Assembly (NCBI RefSeq): GCF_004217225.1
Contig: NZ_SHKM01000002.1
Location: 315,307-379,306, forward strand
From: Azospira oryzae
Lineage (GTDB): Bacteria; Pseudomonadota; Gammaproteobacteria; Burkholderiales; Rhodocyclaceae
Reading direction: 5' to 3'
Length of the DNA: 64,000 nucleotides
Positions within the stretch are counted from its first letter, which is position 1; the number at the start of each line of letters is the position of its first letter. Below are positions 57,725 to 64,000 of the stretch, in pieces. A program made the position numbers and the translations under genes. The notes below the pieces were generated by a model, which was not told the DNA's origin, did no database searches, and worked only from the letters and a program-made list of their open reading frames with translations.

Positions 57725-59167
57725 TTACTTCTTCCAGGGGGCCTTGGTCATGCTCCAGACCGGGCTGTTGATGGCCATGTCCATGTCGCGGGCGAAGATG
57801 GCGAAGCCGTCGTAGCCGTGATACGGGCCGGAGTAGTCCCAGGAGTGCATCTGGCGGAAGGGGATGCCCATCTTCTGGAAGATGTACTTTTCCTTGACGC
57901 CGGAACCCACCAGGTCGGGACGGATCTTTTCGGCGAACTTCTCGAACTCGAAGCCGGTCACGTCGTCGTAGATCAGGGTGCCGTCTTTGACGTAGTGGGT
58001 GGTGCGCTGGTAGTCGTCGCCGTGGGCGAATTCGTAACCGGCACCGACCACTTCCATGCCCAGGTCCTCATAGGCGCCGACCACGTGACGGGGGCGCAGG
58101 CCGCCCACGTACAGCATGACCTTCTTGCCCGTCAGGCGCGGCTTGTACTTGGCGATGATGCCGTCCACCATGGCCTGGTACTTGGCGATGACCTTCTCGG
58201 CGTTTTCCTTGATCGTGTCGTCGAAGTGGGAAGCGATTTCCCGCAGGGAGGCAGCGATCTTGGAGGGGCCGAAGAAGTTGTACTCGACCCAGGGAATGCC
58301 GTACTTCTCTTCCATGTGCCGGCTGATGTAGTTCATGGAACGGTAGCAGTGCAGCAGGTTGAGCTTGGCCTTGGGGGTCTTTTCCATTTCCGCCAGGGTG
58401 CCGTCGCCGGACCACTGGGCGATCACGCGCAGGCCCATCTCTTCCAGCAGGATGCGGGAGGACCAGGCGTCGCCGCCGATGTTGTAGTCGCCGATGATGG
58501 TGACGTCGTAGGGGGTGGATTCGAAGCCCTTGTTGTCGGCCTTGTCCAGGACCCAGTCGCGCACCATGTCGTTGGCGATGTGGTGGCCCAGGGACTGGGA
58601 GACGCCGCGGAAGCCTTCGCAACGCACCGGCACGATGGTCTTGGAGATTTCCTTGGTCTTCTTCTTGGCCACGGCCTCGATGTCGTCACCGATGAGGCCG
58701 ATGGGACATTCGGACTGGATGGAGATGCCGCGGGCCAGGGGGAAGATTTCCGTGATCTCGTCGATCACCTTGTCCAGCTTCTTGTCGCCGCCGAAGACGA
58801 TGTCCTTCTCCTGGAAGTCGGAGGTGACCTGCAGGACGGTGAAGTTGTCCACGCCGACGGTGCCGGAGGCGTAGTTGCGACGGGTGCCCCAGGAGTACTG
58901 GCCGCAGCCCACGGGACCGTGGGAGATGTGCACCATGTCCTTGATCGGGCCCCACACCACGCCCTTGGAGCCGGCATAGGCACAACCGCGGATGGTCATG
59001 ACGCCGGGCAGGGACTTGATGTTGGACTTCACGCCGCAGTCGGGCTTGCCCTCTTCGTACACGTTGAGGTGCTTGGCGCGCTTCTTGGCGGCCTTCTCCG
59101 GGTAGGCTTCGAGCACCTCCTGGATCAGCGCCTGGTTGCGCGTTTTGTCGTCGAGTACCGCACTCAT
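57725..59167 (-). CDS. nifD: Nitrogenase molybdenum-iron protein alpha chain
   Basis: The 480-residue NifD carries P-cluster Cys regions ([36 protein letters not shown]) and both FeMo-cofactor ligand regions ([11 protein letters not shown] and [17 protein letters not shown]). It is a Mo-type nitrogenase rather than V or Fe-only, judged by these motifs and the absence of a delta subunit. The nifH-nifD gap has a GCTCC-GGAG-GGAGC hairpin (59210-59223) that may stabilise the abundant nifH message. Confidence 0.97.
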   Translation of the reverse strand: MSAVLDDKTRNQALIQEVLEAYPEKAAKKRAKHLNVYEEGKPDCGVKSNIKSLPGVMTIRGCAYAGSKGVVWGPIKDMVHISHGPVGCGQYSWGTRRNYASGTVGVDNFTVLQVTSDFQEKDIVFGGDKKLDKVIDEITEIFPLARGISIQSECPIGLIGDDIEAVAKKKTKEISKTIVPVRCEGFRGVSQSLGHHIANDMVRDWVLDKADNKGFESTPYDVTIIGDYNIGGDAWSSRILLEEMGLRVIAQWSGDGTLAEMEKTPKAKLNLLHCYRSMNYISRHMEEKYGIPWVEYNFFGPSKIAASLREIASHFDDTIKENAEKVIAKYQAMVDGIIAKYKPRLTGKKVMLYVGGLRPRHVVGAYEDLGMEVVGAGYEFAHGDDYQRTTHYVKDGTLIYDDVTGFEFEKFAEKIRPDLVGSGVKEKYIFQKMGIPFRQMHSWDYSGPYHGYDGFAIFARDMDMAINSPVWSMTKAPWKK

Positions 59168-59249
59168 GTGATTCTCCTAAATTGCGTATTCGCTCAGCGG
59201 AACCCGGCCGCTCCGGAGGGAGCCCTGCCGGTTTCCGCGCCGGTGATCC

Positions 59250-60149
<900 letters not shown>

Positions 60150-60191
60150 TCACAAAATCAATCCCGGCGGTGCCAGGCTTGACCTACTATG

Positions 60192-60207
60192 GCAAGGGCC
60201 GTGCCAG
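60192..60207 (-). promoter_or_regulatory. Sigma-54 (RpoN) promoter of nifHDK
   Basis: On the minus strand CTGGCACG-GCCC-TTGC matches the -24/-12 consensus with the invariant GG and GC 10 bp apart. Transcription would start near 60180, about 55 nt before the nifH ATG. Confidence 0.92.
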
Positions 60208-60275
60208 GTCCTCGTTTGCGCCGCAATGCCCTGATACGACTGGAAAATGTGTTTTGCACCGGACCCTTGGGGCCA

Positions 60276-60291
60276 TGTTGCGAACACGACA
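60276..60291. promoter_or_regulatory. NifA upstream activator sequence
   Basis: TGT-N10-ACA (TGTTGCGAACACGACA) matches the NifA site exactly and lies about 70-85 bp upstream of the sigma-54 promoter, the normal enhancer distance. It is palindromic in its ends and could also serve the divergent draT. Confidence 0.85.
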
Positions 60292-60507
60292 AAGGCCCCC
60301 GCCCCTGTCGTAAAGACCGCATTCCCCGGCCCCGGACGACGCCCCCAAAAGCGGACCGCGCCAGGAGGCGCGCCGGATGGACCTCGCCGCCACCCCACGG
60401 CCGGGAGGTCCGTCCCTCCAGCCTCCCCGGCCGGGCATCGCCCAGGCCGCCGCCCTCGCCGGCCGGGTGCGCCAGAACGGGGAATAGATGTTGCTTATGT
60501 GCCGGGC

Positions 60508-61359
60508 ATGAAGCCCGACCTGCCCACCGTCCCCCTCGCCCCGCCGCCCCCCGGCCACAGCACCAACCTGGTGGGCGTGCCCTCGGGCCTCCTCGCCAGC
60601 CCCGCCTTCAACGAGCACCCCCTGCGCCTGCACATCAGCGGCGTGCGGGAGACCAGCCCGGCCCTCTTCCGCATGCTGGAGGATTCCACCTGTGCCGAGG
60701 AGGCCATGGACGCCTTCCAGAAATACATGGCGGCGGTGTTCGGGGTGAACGAGGGGCCGGAGCGACGGCCCCGGGACGACGGGGCACCGCGCCCCGGCCC
60801 CCGTCTCTTCCGCTCCAGCTACCGGCGCCTGCTGCAGGGCTGGGGTTTCGATGCCAACAACCCGGAAGGGGCGGTGCTCAAGGGCTGGGTGGAAAGCCGC
60901 TTCGGCCTGTTGCCCACCTTCCACAAGGAGCCCCTGGGCCGCTATCCCTCCCGGGCCTGGATGACCTATGTGGAAGAAAAGATGTGCGCCCGCTTCCACA
61001 ACAACTCCATCCAGCTGCAGCTGGACCTGCTCTACGAGTACTGCCAGTGGATGCTGACCCGCTACATCTTTCCCAGCCGCCGCCACCTGACCCTCTACCG
61101 GGGCGTGAACGACCTCTCCGAACACTACGTGGTCAGCACCCTGTCGCGGCGGGAAGCCATCGTGCGGCAGAACAACCTGATCTCCTTCACCGACGACCGG
61201 GAGGTGGCCGACCAGTTCGGCGACACCATCCTGGAAGTGCAGGTGCCCCTGGTGAAGATCCTCTTCTTCAACGGCCTCATGCCCGGCCCCGTGCTCAAGG
61301 GCGAAGGCGAATACCTGGTGATCGGCGGCGATTACCGGGTGCAGATGAGCTACTACTGA
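60508..61359 (+). CDS. draT: NAD(+)-dinitrogen-reductase ADP-D-ribosyltransferase
   Basis: The 283-residue DraT inactivates NifH by ADP-ribosylating its arginine upon ammonium or darkness/energy shifts. Landmarks that resemble arginine-specific ADP-ribosyltransferases are LTLYRGVNDL (Arg198), NNLISFTDDREVADQFGDT (part) and the E-x-E-like GEGEYLVIGG near the C terminus. ATG 60508 gives the expected length; an in-frame GTG at 60499 is possible. draG follows 13 bp later. Confidence 0.93.
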   Translation: MKPDLPTVPLAPPPPGHSTNLVGVPSGLLASPAFNEHPLRLHISGVRETSPALFRMLEDSTCAEEAMDAFQKYMAAVFGVNEGPERRPRDDGAPRPGPRLFRSSYRRLLQGWGFDANNPEGAVLKGWVESRFGLLPTFHKEPLGRYPSRAWMTYVEEKMCARFHNNSIQLQLDLLYEYCQWMLTRYIFPSRRHLTLYRGVNDLSEHYVVSTLSRREAIVRQNNLISFTDDREVADQFGDTILEVQVPLVKILFFNGLMPGPVLKGEGEYLVIGGDYRVQMSYY

Positions 61360-61372
61360 AGGAGCCTGCACC

Positions 61373-62296
61373 GTGTTCCTCACCCAGCCCCGCCATCCCC
61401 CCGCCCCGCCCGGCTCCCTGCTCGACCGGGTGCGGGCCGCCTACCTGGGCTTTGCCATCGGCGACGCCCTCGGCGCCACGGTGGAGTTCCTCACCCCCGG
61501 CGAGATCGCCGCCCAGTACGGCGTGCACGAACACATCACCGGCGGCGGCTGGCTGCGCCTGAAACCCGGCCAGATCACCGACGACACCCAGATGAGCCTG
61601 GCCCTGGGCGACGCCATCCTGGAACACCCGGAATGGAACCTCACCTGCGTCGCCGAACACTTCCTCGCCTGGCTGAAGACCAAGCCCATCGACGTGGGCA
61701 ACACCTGCCGCCGCGGCATCGTCCGCTACATGCACAAGGGCACCCTGGAATCCCCCTACAGCGACGGCGACGCCGGCAACGGCGCCGTCATGCGCAACCT
61801 GCCGGTGGTCATCGCCACCCTGGGGGACGACGACGCCTTCGCCCGCTGGAGCCTGGAACAAGCCCACCTGACCCACAACCATCCCCTCTCCGACGTGGCC
61901 ACCCTGACCCTGGGCTGCATGACCCGGGCCCTGCTGCGGGGCGAAGGCAAGGAGCGGGCGCGGCAGCTGGCCGACGCCCTGGTGGCCGGTCACCGCAACT
62001 TCCGCTTCGATCCCTACCCCAAGCGGGCCACCGGCTATGTGGTGGATACCCTGCAAACCGTCTGCCACGCCTTCTTCAGCACCGACAGCTTCGAGGCCTG
62101 CCTGGTGAAGACGGTGAACCTGGGAGGCGACGCGGACACCAACGGCGCCCTGGCCGCCATGCTCGCCGGCGCCCACTACGGCGAGGCCGCCATTCCCTTC
62201 CGCTGGCTGCGGCGCCTGGACCGGCACGCCCGCATAGCCGTGGAAGCCCAGGCGGCGGGCCTGCTGGCCCTGTCCCAGCGCCGCGCCGCCCCCTGA
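61373..62296 (+). CDS. draG: ADP-ribosyl-[dinitrogen reductase] hydrolase
   Basis: This 307-residue DraG removes ADP-ribose from NifH and restores activity. Metal-binding motifs are FAIGDALGATVEF, QITDDTQMSLALGDAI, DGDAGNGAVMRNLPV and LGGDADTNGALAAMLAGA, all typical of the dinuclear-Mn hydrolase. The start is GTG with AAGGAG about 11 nt upstream. It forms an operon with draT. Confidence 0.95.
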   Translation: MFLTQPRHPPAPPGSLLDRVRAAYLGFAIGDALGATVEFLTPGEIAAQYGVHEHITGGGWLRLKPGQITDDTQMSLALGDAILEHPEWNLTCVAEHFLAWLKTKPIDVGNTCRRGIVRYMHKGTLESPYSDGDAGNGAVMRNLPVVIATLGDDDAFARWSLEQAHLTHNHPLSDVATLTLGCMTRALLRGEGKERARQLADALVAGHRNFRFDPYPKRATGYVVDTLQTVCHAFFSTDSFEACLVKTVNLGGDADTNGALAAMLAGAHYGEAAIPFRWLRRLDRHARIAVEAQAAGLLALSQRRAAP

Positions 62297-62390
62297 GCCA
62301 CTCCCCGGGCCCCCCTCCCGGGGGTCGGCAGCCGGCGCCATATGCGCTATGGTTACATCTCTTACGGCGCAACCCCCAAGGGCATTTCCC

Positions 62391-63014
62391 ATGACCACCG
62401 GCTCCAGCGATCAGCACCAGGTATTCGAACAAATCGGCAAGATGACCCGGGACCTGCACGAAACCCTGCAGGCCCTGGGCCACGACAAGGCCCTGGAACG
62501 CACCGTGGACGCCATTCCCGACGCCCGGGAACGGCTCAACTACGTGCTCTCCATGACCGAACAGGCCGTCTCCCGCGTGCTCAACGCCGTGGACAGCATC
62601 AGTCCCACCCAGGACCGGGCCCAGGAAGGCGCCCGCCAGCTCCTCGCCGACTGGGAGCGGGTGGCCGACAAGCGCAAGGATTCCCGGGACTACCAGGAAA
62701 CCCTGGCCCGCACCCGGGCCTACCTGCAGCAGAGCGACGCCGAGGCCGCCGCCAACAAGGCCCAGCTCACCGAAATCATCCTGGCCCAGGAATTCCAGGA
62801 CCTCACCGGCCAGGTCATCAAGAAAATCGTGGACCTGGCCCAGGACATGGAAAGCCAGCTCCTCACCCTGCTCGCCCGCACCGCCCCCGGCGAAGGCAAG
62901 CAGCCCAAGGACGGCCTCCTCAACGGCCCGGCCATGGATTCGGACAAGAACCAGAAACAGGCCTTCGGCTCCCAGTCGGAAGTGGACAACTTCCTCGAAA
63001 GCCTGGGGTTCTAG
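62391..63014 (+). CDS. cheZ: Protein phosphatase CheZ
   Basis: The 207-residue protein from ATG 62391 is helical, with the active-site helix ILAQEFQDLTGQVIKKIV supplying the catalytic Gln and Asp, and the C-terminal CheY-P-binding peptide SEVDNFLESLGF joined by a flexible linker. It dephosphorylates CheY-P. No other che gene is nearby, so it stands alone behind draG; it may serve the two chemoreceptors of this window among others. Confidence 0.93.
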   Translation: MTTGSSDQHQVFEQIGKMTRDLHETLQALGHDKALERTVDAIPDARERLNYVLSMTEQAVSRVLNAVDSISPTQDRAQEGARQLLADWERVADKRKDSRDYQETLARTRAYLQQSDAEAAANKAQLTEIILAQEFQDLTGQVIKKIVDLAQDMESQLLTLLARTAPGEGKQPKDGLLNGPAMDSDKNQKQAFGSQSEVDNFLESLGF

Positions 63015-63067
63015 AGCGGGGAAGCTCCACCATGCCGACCGGGAATGATTCGCCGGCCGACCCGAGA

Positions 63068-63095
63068 AAAAAGGCTGCCCTCGGGCAGCCTTTTT
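63068..63095. terminator. Bidirectional intrinsic terminator after cheZ
   Basis: A 13-bp perfect palindrome AAAAAGGCTGCCC / GGGCAGCCTTTTT with a 2-nt centre is flanked by A and T runs between convergent genes. Confidence 0.9.
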
Positions 63096-63140
63096 CATAT
63101 CGCCACCGCTGGGGCGAGCACTCCTAGTAAATGGGTGCTT

Positions 63141-64000
63141 TCACAGCAGTTCCCGGATGGCGTCGCACACCTCCCGCCGGGGTGCCAGGCCCAGGACGGA
63201 CTGGAGCTTGGTGACGGGATAGCGGGTGCGCACCCGCATGGCGTCGATGCGTTCCGGCGTCAGGGGCAGGCGCAGGAAGGGGCTGGCCAGGGCGACAATG
63301 CGCCGCACCAGGGTTTCATTGAGGCGCAGGCGGGGACGGCGGACCCCTGCGGCATCGGCGATGGCATTGACCAGATCGCCGTAGGCGCAATCGTTGGAGA
63401 GATTGAAGACATGGCCCCGGGCCCGGGGATCGAAGCCGCAGGCCAGCAGCGTCTCCACCACGTCATCCACATGGATGTAGGTGGCCACCACGTCGTCCGG
63501 GCCGATGTAGAAAAACAGGCCCTTGCGGATGAAGGCGATCATGGAGCGGAGGGACTGGTTCGGCATGTCGGCGCCGAAGACGTTGGCCGGACGCAGCAGG
63601 GTGCAGGTGATGCAGCCTTCCCGGGCGGCATCCAGCACCAGCTGGTCGGCCTCGGTCTTGGTGACTTCGTATTCGCCCACCGGCGCCGGCGCCGTCTCCT
63701 CGTCCACGATGCGGGGCTGACGCCGGTCCGGCCGGCGGTCGGGCCCGTAGGCGCCGACGCTGCTCAGTTGCACCCAGTGCAGGGGCTGGCCGCCGGCGGC
63801 AAACTGCTGCCTGGCGGCCGCCAGCAGACGGGCCGTGCCATCCACATGGAGGGGGCGCATCCGGGCTGCGTCGTTGATTTCGCCGGCGCAGTGGAACAGC
63901 ACCCGGGCCCCGGCCAGGAATCCGCCCAGCGCCACCTGGGGATCGGTCAGGTCCCCGGGGTGAAAGCTGAGGCCCTGGGGGGCGCCGGTCGCCCCGGCGC
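63141..64000 (-). CDS. NAD-dependent epimerase/dehydratase (extended SDR), 5' truncated by the window edge
   Basis: The frame stays open to the right edge: upstream of an internal GTG at 63935 the codons continue as QGLSFHPGDLTDPQVALGG, so the real start lies beyond the window. The visible part has VLFHCAGEIND, the catalytic region with Ser in LSSVGAYGP and the YxxxK-type YEVTKTEAD, LLRPANVFGAD and a C-terminal substrate domain. It is likely an epimerase or reductase of nucleotide sugars or similar; the N-terminal NAD motif is outside. Confidence 0.85.
   Translation of the reverse strand, partial: AGATGAPQGLSFHPGDLTDPQVALGGFLAGARVLFHCAGEINDAARMRPLHVDGTARLLAAARQQFAAGGQPLHWVQLSSVGAYGPDRRPDRRQPRIVDEETAPAPVGEYEVTKTEADQLVLDAAREGCITCTLLRPANVFGADMPNQSLRSMIAFIRKGLFFYIGPDDVVATYIHVDDVVETLLACGFDPRARGHVFNLSNDCAYGDLVNAIADAAGVRRPRLRLNETLVRRIVALASPFLRLPLTPERIDAMRVRTRYPVTKLQSVLGLAPRREVCDAIRELL

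Noticed and set aside
60230-60350. Additional NifA sites upstream of nifH
   Set aside because: Other TGT and ACA triplets occur but not with a 10-nt spacing; only 60276-60291 fits.

Overview
This window is about 64 kb of high-GC chromosome (most genes are rich in G/C third positions) from a free-living, nitrogen-fixing, respiratory betaproteobacterium. The best guess is Rhodocyclales of the Azospira/Azonexus/Dechloromonas type. That assignment is inferred from gene content (nifHDK with draTG, a class I polyhydroxyalkanoate synthase, a leucine-catabolic locus, ubiTUV, two chemoreceptors, cheZ) and was not checked by a search. Both ends cut genes: a hybrid histidine kinase on the left and an NAD-dependent epimerase/dehydratase on the right.

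Layout. 1-6.4 kb: hybrid sensor kinase, a lipoprotein, and a divergent MFS transporter/LysR pair. 6.4-8.4 kb: a small AT-richer islet bounded by a 22-bp repeat of the 3' end of tRNA-Gly(CCC); it carries two overlapping genes, a nucleotidyltransferase-like protein and a protein I do not recognise. 8.5-16 kb: flavin reductase, purT, an alpha/beta hydrolase, a convergent MoxR/DUF58/DUF4129 operon, and mutY. 16-20.7 kb: a chemoreceptor, a lytic transglycosylase with a strong promoter and an odd leader, and an MFS transporter. 20.7-26 kb: a tightly overlapped cluster (LON-domain protein, ubiX, Gx-family membrane protein, NusG-domain-II protein, rapZ), then an M20 amidohydrolase and an unknown protein.

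26-41.8 kb is a long leftward catabolic region. It includes a MerR-family regulator with an 18-bp palindromic candidate operator, a thioesterase, isovaleryl-CoA dehydrogenase, thiolase, a second acyl-CoA dehydrogenase, both methylcrotonyl-CoA carboxylase subunits, methylglutaconyl-CoA hydratase and HMG-CoA lyase, which together cover isovaleryl-CoA to acetyl-CoA plus acetoacetate. A membrane c-di-GMP phosphodiesterase sits directly upstream of HMG-CoA lyase. 42-51 kb: an MBL-fold hydrolase and phaC, a PAS-GGDEF cyclase, a phosphodiesterase-like enzyme with endonuclease V, and a second chemoreceptor. 51-53.4 kb: ubiUVT for oxygen-independent ubiquinone synthesis, behind a near-consensus FNR-type box placed as in a class II promoter. 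53.5-55.4 kb: ECF sigma factor, permease and small thioredoxin-like protein.

55.6-62.3 kb is the nitrogen-fixation core. nifHDK runs leftward from a good sigma-54 promoter with an exact NifA upstream activator site, and is followed, beyond an intrinsic terminator, by a FeSII (Shethna)-type 2Fe-2S ferredoxin. draT and draG run divergently on the other side. The locus therefore combines synthesis of nitrogenase with two ways of protecting or silencing it: reversible ADP-ribosylation of NifH, and probable oxygen protection by FeSII. A stand-alone cheZ follows draG.

The least explained element is the tRNA-Gly islet. Its two genes look co-transcribed and laterally acquired, and no integrase is present.
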